Assembly: GCF_006265165.1 (NCBI RefSeq)
Contig: NZ_VDCH01000003.1
Location: 1-64,000 of the forward strand
Origin: Chlorobaculum thiosulfatiphilum
GTDB taxonomy: Bacteria > Bacteroidota > Chlorobiia > Chlorobiales > Chlorobiaceae
Length of the DNA: 64,000 nucleotides
Reading direction: 5' to 3'
Shown here piece by piece: positions 57,504 to 64,000 of this stretch. Every line of letters starts with the position of its first letter. Within the stretch, counting starts at the first letter, position 1. The position numbers were made by a program, and so were the translations under genes. The notes below the pieces were generated by a model, which was not told the DNA's origin, did no database searches, and was given only the letters and a program-made list of their open reading frames with translations.

Positions 57504-58412
57504 TCATCGTTCTTTGATGAAGGCGCCGTTCCGGAACTCCTCAAAGGCGATGCGCAACTCTTCGCGGGTGTTCATGACGATCGGGCCATACCATGCGACC
57601 GGTTCGTTGAGCGGTTTGCCCGAGATGAACAGAAACCGGATCGGATCGTTTTCCGTGCTTACCGTCACGCTGTCTCCATCGCTGAACAGAATGAGGGTTT
57701 CATTATCTTGATATGGTTCAGGCTCCATGTCGAAATAGTTGACCCCCTCCGTATCATGGGAGAACGGTTCGTCAGCATGACAGAAGATTCCTCTGCCCTC
57801 GATGACGTAGGCCAGCGCCGTATGCCCTCGTTTGACCGGGTGGGTGAAGGAGGTCGATGGCGGAACGGTGATGTCGAGATATTCCGGGTCGATGGCGATG
57901 TCGTCAACCGGGCCGACCGTCTCTCCGATTCTGCCGCTGAAGACCGAGATGGTGACGCCGCTGTCAAGCTTCAGCTTCGGCACCTGCGAATCGGTGATGT
58001 CGCGGTACCGTGGCTTGGTCATCTTCTGTGATGCGGGCAGGTTCGCCCAGAGCTGGAATCCGCCCATCCTGCCGTGCCGGTCGCCCTCCGGCATCTCCTG
58101 ATGGATGATGCCGCTGCCGGCGCTCATCCACTGCAATCCGCCCGGCCGGATCACGCCCCGGTTGCCCAGGCTGTCGCCATGCTCCACCTGGCCTTCGAGC
58201 ATGTAGGTGATGGTTTCGATGCCGCGATGCGGGTGCCAGGGGAACCCCTTGCGATAGTCCTCAGGGTCTTCTGAACGGAAATCGTCAAGCAGCAGGAACG
58301 GGTCGAACAGCGGAACCTGGCTGAAGCCGAAGGCTCGTTTGAGCCGCACCCCGGCGCCTTCTATTACCGGTTTGCTTCTGAACACCTTGCTGATGGTTCT
58401 CTGGATAGCCAT
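57504..58412 (-). CDS. Pirin-family protein
   Basis: A 302-residue bicupin. The metal-binding histidines are in 'GFPWHPHRGIETITYMLEGQVEHGDSLGNRG', followed by 'GGLQWMSAGSGIIHQEMPE' and 'GFQLWANLPASQKMTKPRY', the standard pirin N-terminal cupin. The C-terminal cupin is degenerate, as usual. Bacterial pirins bind metal and some have quercetinase activity. The biological role here is unknown. AGGAG stands upstream of ATG 58412. Confidence 0.92.
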   Translation of the reverse strand: MAIQRTISKVFRSKPVIEGAGVRLKRAFGFSQVPLFDPFLLLDDFRSEDPEDYRKGFPWHPHRGIETITYMLEGQVEHGDSLGNRGVIRPGGLQWMSAGSGIIHQEMPEGDRHGRMGGFQLWANLPASQKMTKPRYRDITDSQVPKLKLDSGVTISVFSGRIGETVGPVDDIAIDPEYLDITVPPSTSFTHPVKRGHTALAYVIEGRGIFCHADEPFSHDTEGVNYFDMEPEPYQDNETLILFSDGDSVTVSTENDPIRFLFISGKPLNEPVAWYGPIVMNTREELRIAFEEFRNGAFIKER

Positions 58413-58629
58413 GGCATTCGCTCCTGTTCTGGATTTGCGAGGGCGCGATATCAGATAAGGAACGATCAGCCGGGGCCATTAAGTTCATGTCCGGCGACCT
58501 TTTGGGCATATTCGGGGAAGCGATGAATTTTCTGCCGATGATCGAAATAGGGCTGTTCAATATGGCGGTTAATGTGTAATTTCACGCCAACAAATGAATG
58601 AAAACAACAGATTTACCAAGGGAACCCGT

Positions 58630-59451
58630 ATGTCAGCAAAAACCGCCAATATCCTCTTCATCGGCGACGTCGTCGGAAACTCCGGTCTGCAAATCGTCAG
58701 CCGGATGCTCAAAGGATTCATCTCGAAATACGAGGTCGATTTCGTTATCTGCAATGGCGAGAACGCCCACAACGGCAAGGGGATGAGTCTCGAAGCGCTG
58801 AACCAGATGCTCGAAGCGGGCGTCGATGTGGTGACCGGCGGCAATCACACCTGGAACAACTTCAACTTCTTCGAGACGCTCAAAACGCACGAGCGCGTAC
58901 TTCGGCCCCAGAACTACCCGAAGGGCACCTACGGCAAGGGCCACGGCGTGTACAAACTGCCGCGCGGCCTCGGCAACATCACCGTCTTGAACCTGCAAGG
59001 GCGCACCTTCATGTACCCGATCGACTGCCCGTTCCGCACGGCGGACTGGGTCATCAAGCAGACCAAAGAGCAGTCGTCGCTGGTCGTGGTCGATTTCCAC
59101 GCCGAAGCGACTGCCGAAAAGCTCGCTCTCGCCTGGTACCTCGACGGCAAGGTATCGGCGATCATCGGAACGCACACGCACGTGCAGACCGCCGACGAGC
59201 GCATCTTCCCGAAAGGCACGGCCTACCTGACCGACGTCGGCATGACCGGCCCGCACTTGTCGGTGATCGGAATGCAGGTCAAATCAGCGGTTGACCGGAT
59301 GCTCTACCAGACCCCGCACAAATACGAATGCGCCACCGACGACGTGCATCTCTCCGCCGTCCTGCTCACGCTCGATGTGGAGACCGGCAAGGCCGTGGGG
59401 ATCGAGAGGATATTTTATCCGGAGTTTGAAACAACAGTCCCGCAGGGGTGA
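58630..59451 (+). CDS. YmdB-family metallophosphoesterase
   Basis: A 273-residue protein. 'NILFIGDVVGNSGLQIVSRML', 'DFVICNGENAHNGKGM' and 'DVVTGGNHTWNN' give the metal-binding Asp, Asn and His. 'VVDFHAEATAEKLALAWYLDGKVSAIIGTHTHVQTADERI' completes the active site. YmdB relatives hydrolyse cyclic dinucleotide or cAMP-type phosphodiesters. AAGGGA eight bases before ATG 58630 sets the start; ATG 58594 lacks a ribosome-binding site. The substrate here is unknown. Confidence 0.9.
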   Translation: MSAKTANILFIGDVVGNSGLQIVSRMLKGFISKYEVDFVICNGENAHNGKGMSLEALNQMLEAGVDVVTGGNHTWNNFNFFETLKTHERVLRPQNYPKGTYGKGHGVYKLPRGLGNITVLNLQGRTFMYPIDCPFRTADWVIKQTKEQSSLVVVDFHAEATAEKLALAWYLDGKVSAIIGTHTHVQTADERIFPKGTAYLTDVGMTGPHLSVIGMQVKSAVDRMLYQTPHKYECATDDVHLSAVLLTLDVETGKAVGIERIFYPEFETTVPQG

Positions 59452-59523
59452 GAGGTTCGAATCGAGTAGTTCAGCTTTTGTAAAGGCTGCTGTTTTTCCC
59501 TGTGCCGGGTATTTAGTATCTGC

Positions 59524-59567
59524 GCATAAAAAAACAACCCCGTGTTTGCGGGGTTGTTTTTTTATGC
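59524..59567. terminator. Bidirectional intrinsic terminator
   Basis: A 19-bp perfect stem: GCATAAAAAAACAACCCCG, loop TGTTTG, then the exact inverse. A-run and T-run flank the GC core, so it can stop transcription from both ymdB-like (plus) and PEP-CTERM (minus) sides. Confidence 0.92.
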
Positions 59568-59597
59568 GGCAGTCATAGTGCTCGCGATTCCATACCG

Positions 59598-60281
59598 TTA
59601 AGCCATCGCATCAGTTTCTTTGCGTGCGCGCTTGAGATAACCGAACATCAGCAATGAGCCGACACCAATAAGCATCAGGGATTGAGGTTCAGGAACCGCT
59701 TCGACAGAGCCGTTAAATGAATAATTGTTAATGCTGAGTGTGCCACCATTATTACGTGCATTGTAACCATAAAGACGAAACGTGATGGGATCCTCCAGGT
59801 TCTGAATATCTGATATACCTGAAGTATCAAAGGAATATGCTGTTGCAGCTTGGTTTATGATTATAACTGAGCCAATGGTTTGAAATGTATTCCCCCCGTC
59901 TAGGCTGTATTCGACAACGGCCGAACTCGGACCGTTGCTGCTTCTCTGAGTGTTGAAATCAATACTGGAGAAGCTGATCTCGTAACCAGTGTTTGCGTCA
60001 ATGGTGAAGCTTAAATAATCGGTGGCGCCAATTGATGCTCCTGTACTCCAGCTATTGGCTGTGTATGCTCCCGGTACACTGGCAGTTCCGCTAAGGCCCG
60101 CACCAATAGATATTCCTGATGCAAAGATGTTCGGATCACTCACCATTCCTGTTGTGTAAGGGGTAGTCGTTGGTGTTGGTGTAGTCGTAATATCGTTCAT
60201 GGCTAAGACTCCCGCCGCATTCGCCTTTGTCCCGGCTATAGTGGCCAACAAGCAACCAATGAGTAGTATTTTCGCTTTCAT
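59598..60281 (-). CDS. PEP-CTERM sorting-domain protein
   Basis: A 227-residue exported protein. The signal peptide ends near ANA at 20-22. A Thr/Pro/Ser-rich stretch and a beta-sandwich-like region follow (YLSFTIDANTGYEISFSSIDFNTQRSSNGPSSAVVEYSLDGGNTFQTIGS). It ends with the exosortase signal: VPEP, a hydrophobic helix (SLMLIGVGSLLMFGYL) and a basic KRARK. Such proteins are cut by exosortase and placed on the cell surface, often with exopolysaccharide. Exosortase genes are not in this window. The gene is AT-rich, and TTCTCCTTT (minus: AAAGGAGAA) is a good ribosome-binding site. Confidence 0.88.
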   Translation of the reverse strand: MKAKILLIGCLLATIAGTKANAAGVLAMNDITTTPTPTTTPYTTGMVSDPNIFASGISIGAGLSGTASVPGAYTANSWSTGASIGATDYLSFTIDANTGYEISFSSIDFNTQRSSNGPSSAVVEYSLDGGNTFQTIGSVIIINQAATAYSFDTSGISDIQNLEDPITFRLYGYNARNNGGTLSINNYSFNGSVEAVPEPQSLMLIGVGSLLMFGYLKRARKETDAMA

Positions 60282-60373
60282 GAAAAATTTTCTCCTTTAT
60301 GTTTAAAAGAAGGTTAGGGGATCAATTGTTTGCTGCTTGTATTGGGGATACTACTAAGTATCTAATATAATAA

Positions 60374-60411
60374 ATTCATGTAACAAAGCACAAATGCTTT
60401 GTTACATGAAT
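60374..60411. promoter_or_regulatory. Perfect 17-bp palindrome upstream of the PEP-CTERM gene
   Basis: ATTCATGTAACAAAGCA (60374-60390), loop CAAA, exact inverse (60395-60411). It is 93 bases upstream of the PEP-CTERM ATG. It could be a regulator-binding site or a hairpin. No sigma-54 type GG/GC promoter, common for PEP-CTERM genes, was found nearby. Confidence 0.6.
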
Positions 60412-60785
60412 AAACTGGCTCTTTGTAGGATTTGATAGTAGGTTATATAGTGTCGGTTGATTTATATCTACTTATAAAGTACTTTTTTAGCTTGGTTATT
60501 AAAGGCGTTATTACAGTTATTATAATCTCATAATAGGACTTACACGATGGCTTTGCTGGTTTTGACATGATTGCCTTATCGTTTTGTTATGTGAGCTTTC
60601 ATGATCGTAACCACTAAATTCTACGAAGAACCATAAAGGCAATTCCCATCAATTTGACTGTACAGTGATAGTACAGATAATCCTTGCTCGCATTGTCTGA
60701 TGAAGAGTTATTGCTTGAAGCTCTGGAGGAACATCCCCCCCGAAGCAAAGCTTTGGGAGGGAGTTGACCGGTGATTTTTCGTGTA
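60412..60785. other. Non-coding region between fbp and the PEP-CTERM gene
   Basis: About 370 AT-rich bases. They contain CTGTAC, 7 bases, GTACAG (60658-60676) and a CCCCCCGAAGC/GCTTTGGGAGGG hairpin (about 60735-60760) close to the fbp stop, which probably serves as the fbp terminator. No convincing ORF. Confidence 0.4.
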
Positions 60786-61787
60786 TCACCGCTTTCCCTG
60801 CTCGAACTCTTCGGCTACCAGCACGTCCTCCGTGCTGCCGATGTAGAGGGGGGTGCGCTGGTGCAACTCTGTGGGTTCGATGTCGAGGATCCGGCGCTCG
60901 CCGTCCGTTGCCCGGCCTCCGGCTTGTTCGCAGATGAAGGCCATCGGGTTGGCTTCGTACATCAGGCGGAGCTTGCCCTGTTTGTGCTTCTTCGTTGCCG
61001 GATAGACGAACACGCCGCCGGTGAGGAGGTTGCGGTGGAAGTCCGCGACGAACGAGCCGATGTAGCGAGTGCTGTACGGACGGCCCGTCGCCTTGTCCTC
61101 CTCCTTCAAATAGTCGAGGAAGCGCTTGGTGCCGTCGTTGAACTCCTGCCAGGAGCCTTCGTTGGCCGAGTAATATTTGCCGCGTTCCGGCGTGGTGATG
61201 TTCTCGTGCGAGAGCAGGAACTCGCCGATGGTCGGGTCGTAGGTGAAGCCGTGCACACCGTGGCCGGTCGTATAGACCATCACCACCGACGAGCCGTAAA
61301 TGACGTATCCGGCGGCCACCTGTTCCGCGCCGCTTTGCAGGCAGTCTTCGAGGCTCGCCTTGCCGGGGTCGTCGCTCTTGATGCGGTAGATCGAAAAGAT
61401 GGTGCCGACGCTGACGTTGACGTCGATGTTCGAGGAGCCGTCGAGCGGGTCGAAAAGCAGCGCGTAGTTGCCGGTTTCGTTTTGCGGCGGGATGATGATG
61501 CTGTCGTTCTCCTCCGAACCCATGATGGCGAAGCGCCCGTGCTGGCCGATGGCGCAGATGATTTTCTCGTTGGCGAACAGGTCGAGCTTCTTGACCTCCT
61601 CGCCCTGTACGTTGGTCGAACCGGCAAGGCCGAGAATGTCGGCGAGGCCAGCCCGCACGACTTCGCGCCGCACCAGCTTGGCGGCAAAGGCGACATCGTG
61701 CAGAAGGTCGATCACTTCGGCGTTGACCTCCGGATAGAGTTTCTGCTGCTGCAGAAAGTGGCTTTCGATGGTGATGAGCTTGTTCAT
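60786..61787 (-). CDS. fbp: Fructose-1,6-bisphosphatase class I
   Basis: A 333-residue protein. '[29 protein letters not shown]' supplies acidic metal ligands. '[27 protein letters not shown]' (about 120-146) is the [10 protein letters not shown] metal site, and '[26 protein letters not shown]' is the substrate-binding block. It hydrolyses fructose-1,6-bisphosphate, the committed step of gluconeogenesis that follows reductive-TCA carbon fixation. Single gene with its own upstream region (200 bases to recJ). Confidence 0.96.
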   Translation of the reverse strand: MNKLITIESHFLQQQKLYPEVNAEVIDLLHDVAFAAKLVRREVVRAGLADILGLAGSTNVQGEEVKKLDLFANEKIICAIGQHGRFAIMGSEENDSIIIPPQNETGNYALLFDPLDGSSNIDVNVSVGTIFSIYRIKSDDPGKASLEDCLQSGAEQVAAGYVIYGSSVVMVYTTGHGVHGFTYDPTIGEFLLSHENITTPERGKYYSANEGSWQEFNDGTKRFLDYLKEEDKATGRPYSTRYIGSFVADFHRNLLTGGVFVYPATKKHKQGKLRLMYEANPMAFICEQAGGRATDGERRILDIEPTELHQRTPLYIGSTEDVLVAEEFEQGKR

Positions 61788-61988
61788 TGCAGGATCATTC
61801 AGAAGGTTGAATGGAGGCCGGTTCAGCCGGAGCTTTCGTGCCGATTAACAGGATAGCCTTGAAATCTATGCTATTTTCAAAGGTATTCCAACGCCGCAGG
61901 ATTCAGGTTTCGAAAACGGTTTTTTTGTAAAGAACCGATGAATAATCCGTACATTCACCGACCATTTTCCTGACTCAAGGACCCATTC

Positions 61989-63704
61989 ATGAAACGATAC
62001 CGATGGACGCGCCTCGAACCCGAACCAACGCTGGTTTTGGCACTTTCCGAAGCGATCAACGTCAGCTCGCCCATTGCCGCCGCGCTCCTCAATCGCGGCA
62101 TTTCGAGCTTCGAGGAGGCCCGCCGGTTCTTTCGTCCTTCGCTCGACGAGATTCCCTCGCCATTCCTCTTCAATGACATGAAACGCGCCGTCGCGCGGCT
62201 CTCGAAGGCGATTGCCGGTGGCGAAAAAATCATGGTCTATGGCGATTACGATGTCGATGGCACCACCGGCACGGCGATGCTCTCGCTGTTTCTGCGTGAA
62301 CTCGGGGCCGATGTCTGCCATTACATCAACGACCGCTTCACGGAGGGGTACGGGCTTTCGACGAGCGGCATCGCCTGGGCGTTCGAGCAGAAGGTCTCGC
62401 TTATCGTCACGGTCGATTGCGGCATCCGCGCCATCGACGAGGTGCAGGTGTGCGCCGCGCAAGGAATCGATGTCATTGTCTGTGACCATCACGAAGCCGG
62501 GGAGCTTCCGGCGGCCTGCGCGATTCTCGATCCGAAAGTCGAGGGGAGCGGCTACCCGTTCCGCGAGCTGTGCGGCTGCGGCGTGGCGCTCAAGTTCATT
62601 CAGGCGATGGTCGAGGCGAGGGGCGAAAGCCCGGCGGCGTGGCGGAAATATCTCGACTTCGTGGCCGTGGCGACCGCCGCGGACATGGTGTCGCTGCAAG
62701 GCGAGAACCGCGCCTATCTGCGCGAAGGACTCGAACTGATGCGGCGTTCGCCACGGGTCAGTTTCCAGGCGATGGCCGCGAACATGAAGGTCAATCTGGC
62801 CGATTTCAGCATGATGAACATCACCTACGGCATCGCGCCCCGCATCAATGCCGCCGGGCGGATGGAGTCGGCGGGCGCGGCGATGCAGTGGATGCTCGCT
62901 TCGGACGAACCGGAGGCGCGAGTTCACGCGGCGGAACTCGAAGCGCTGAACGGGCGGCGGCGGGAGATCGACGCGGAAATTACGTTGCGCGCCGAAACGA
63001 TGGTGGCGGGCCATTGCGCCAGCCACTGCTCCTCGATCGTGCTCTATGACGAAGCGTGGCATCTCGGTGTGCTTGGCATCGTCGCCTCGAAGCTGCTCGA
63101 CAAATATTTTTTGCCCACCGTGGTGATGGGGCGGATGAACGGTCTCATCAAGGGGTCGGTCAGGAGCGTCGATCAGCTCAACATTTACGATGTGCTGCAC
63201 GAGTGCCGCGACCATCTCGAACAGTTCGGCGGCCACCACCAGGCGGCGGGGCTGACGCTCAGGCCGGAAAATCTCGAAGCGTTCCGCCGCCGCTTCGACG
63301 AGGTGTGCCGTGAGCTGCTGCCGGTCGAGGAGCGCCAGAAGTCGCTGTTGATTGACGCCGAACTCGCGCTCGACGAGATCACTCCGAAGTTCCTGAAGGT
63401 GCTCGAACAGTTCTCGCCCTTCGGCTTCGCCAACCGCGAGCCGCTCTTCGTCGTCACCGCCTGCCGCCTGGCAGGCAAGCCGAAGCTGCTGCGCGAGCGG
63501 CACGTCAAGTTCACGGTGCGCGGCGAGCGCGGCTCATCGTTCGAGGTGATCGCCTTCGACCGCCCCGACCTGTTCACCGACCTCGAATCTTGCGGAACTG
63601 CCGCAAACCTGCACCTCGTCTGCATCCCCGAAAGAAATCAATGGAACGGCCGAGAATACGTGCAGCTAAGATTGAAAGATTTGGCAGTGGACTTGGTGGA
63701 CTGA
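61989..63704 (+). CDS. recJ: Single-stranded-DNA-specific exonuclease RecJ
   Basis: A 571-residue DHH/DHHA1 protein. 'IMVYGDYDVDGTTGTAML' (about 83-100) and 'DCGIRAIDEV' are DHH metal motifs, with 'VIVCDHHEAGELP' the DHH triad itself. 'GIAPRINAAGRMESA' is the RecJ core. The DHHA1 part is 'SIVLYDEAWHLGVLGIVASKLLDKY' with 'FGGHHQAAGLTLR', and the C-terminal OB domain follows. It degrades 5' single-strand ends in recombination and mismatch repair. The last residues VDLVD and the stop are encoded by a 9-bp repeat. Confidence 0.95.
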   Translation: MKRYRWTRLEPEPTLVLALSEAINVSSPIAAALLNRGISSFEEARRFFRPSLDEIPSPFLFNDMKRAVARLSKAIAGGEKIMVYGDYDVDGTTGTAMLSLFLRELGADVCHYINDRFTEGYGLSTSGIAWAFEQKVSLIVTVDCGIRAIDEVQVCAAQGIDVIVCDHHEAGELPAACAILDPKVEGSGYPFRELCGCGVALKFIQAMVEARGESPAAWRKYLDFVAVATAADMVSLQGENRAYLREGLELMRRSPRVSFQAMAANMKVNLADFSMMNITYGIAPRINAAGRMESAGAAMQWMLASDEPEARVHAAELEALNGRRREIDAEITLRAETMVAGHCASHCSSIVLYDEAWHLGVLGIVASKLLDKYFLPTVVMGRMNGLIKGSVRSVDQLNIYDVLHECRDHLEQFGGHHQAAGLTLRPENLEAFRRRFDEVCRELLPVEERQKSLLIDAELALDEITPKFLKVLEQFSPFGFANREPLFVVTACRLAGKPKLLRERHVKFTVRGERGSSFEVIAFDRPDLFTDLESCGTAANLHLVCIPERNQWNGREYVQLRLKDLAVDLVD

Positions 63705-63782
63705 GTGGACGGGGAAATGCGGAGGATTGTTTCTTCTTTTTCTTCTGTCCACCAAGTCCACAGCGTCCACTCAGTCCACTCT
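63687..63782. repeat. Paired inverted 9-bp-period GTGGAC/GTCCAC repeats
   Basis: GTGGACTTG, GTGGACTGA, GTGGACGGG (63687-63713), a T-rich loop, then GTCCACCAA, GTCCACAGC, GTCCACTCA, GTCCACTCT (63747-63782). The two halves can form a long hairpin between convergent genes and probably act as a terminator. The left half overlaps the recJ stop. Confidence 0.8.
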
Positions 63783-63787
63783 CCCCC

Positions 63788-64000
63788 TCACTTCGAGGCC
63801 AGCGAGTGGCCGGGTTCGTGTTTTATTTTGGCCAGAATTCCCACCAGCGACGAGATTGCCGAGATGGCGAAAAATATGAGCGAGAGCGCGATGCCGGTGT
63901 TGACGTCGAGGCCGAGGTGGTTCAGGGCGTAGAAGAAGGTGACTTCGCGCGCTCCGGCCCCGCCGACGGTAAGCGGCAAAATGGTGGCGACGCTCGAAAT
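63788..64000 (-). CDS. Lysylphosphatidylglycerol synthase TM region / flippase-like protein, C-terminal part (cut by window edge)
   Basis: 71 residues are visible; the start lies beyond 64000. 'LPLTVGGAGAREVTFFYAL' matches the P.s.GG.GvRE motif near the C-terminus of YbhN/UPF0104/AglD-like membrane proteins. A last membrane helix (IALSLIFFAISAISSLVGIL) and a short basic tail follow. These proteins are thought to move or modify lipids. No more can be said from this piece. Confidence 0.7.
   Translation of the reverse strand: MSSVATILPLTVGGAGAREVTFFYALNHLGLDVNTGIALSLIFFAISAISSLVGILAKIKHEPGHSLASK

Noticed and set aside
61866-63503. Long minus-strand ORF opposite recJ
   Set aside because: Same antisense shadow effect; recJ has all family motifs in the other direction.

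Overview
The window looks like chromosome of a green sulfur bacterium (Chlorobiaceae, most like Chlorobaculum). The reasons are a CruA-type lycopene cyclase, a monomeric NADP isocitrate dehydrogenase of the kind used in the reductive TCA cycle, an NfnAB/SudAB-type transhydrogenase, a menaquinone/chlorobiumquinone-type UbiE methyltransferase, DXP-pathway isoprenoid synthesis, an ArsA-like ATPase with an HSP20-like tail, and GC-rich core genes broken by short AT-rich accessory islands. The genus call is inferred from gene content. No rRNA, tRNA, CRISPR array, phage module or intact transposase was seen.

Layout. 0.2-4 kb: a CPA2 antiporter, a frameshifted methyltransferase remnant, a ParD/ParE-type toxin-antitoxin pair and an AT-rich TIR-domain gene. 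4-7.4 kb: a molybdate uptake operon (modD-modA-modB-modC, minus strand) with a ModE-box-like palindrome just upstream. 7.8-12.1 kb: lolD-like ATPase, cruA and ligA in close series. 12.2-14.2 kb: a HEPN-like gene, a LOG-family gene and a four-helix-bundle gene flanked by inverted 9-bp-period repeats. 14.2-19.3 kb: menG/ubiE, hisI, an orphan membrane-fusion protein, a ferrochelatase-like protein and a NYN-LOTUS RNase-like protein. 19.3-21.2 kb: an AT-rich island with a perfect palindrome, a MITE, a two-TM membrane protein and two small unknown genes. 21.2-27.5 kb: a nickel/cobalt ECF transporter with an outer-membrane protein, a strong palindromic operator candidate, nikR, and nfnB/nfnA.

27.7-34.4 kb: hisH-hisA-scpB-rluB, an exported helix-hairpin-helix/beta-barrel protein, marC, and an AT-rich uracil-DNA-glycosylase-like gene. 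34.6-45.7 kb: mutS2, pgsA-pgpA, dxs (bracketed by fold-back repeats), yjbQ, a GH13 enzyme, a pterin dehydratase and a PcrA/UvrD helicase. 45.8-47.4 kb: an overlapping restriction-modification pair. 47.7-54.2 kb: a glycosyltransferase and nitroreductase pair, aat, two exported unknowns (one with cystatin-like motifs), the ArsA-like ATPase and fabI. 54.5-64 kb: icd, an L,D-transpeptidase-like protein, a pirin, a YmdB phosphoesterase, a PEP-CTERM protein, fbp, recJ and the end of a flippase-like membrane protein.

Functional links. The Mod and NikR/Cbi systems supply Mo and Ni for metalloenzymes. icd and fbp belong to reductive-TCA and gluconeogenic carbon flow, NfnAB links ferredoxin to NAD(P)H pools, and dxs, cruA and menG feed carotenoid and quinone synthesis. 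The intergenic space carries at least three dispersed repeat families. One is a 9-bp-period GTCC repeat that often covers gene 3' ends, one is a GTAGGGGC fold-back, and one is a TCATTCTGA-type repeat. None has an obvious coding function, and they are the most unusual structure in the window.
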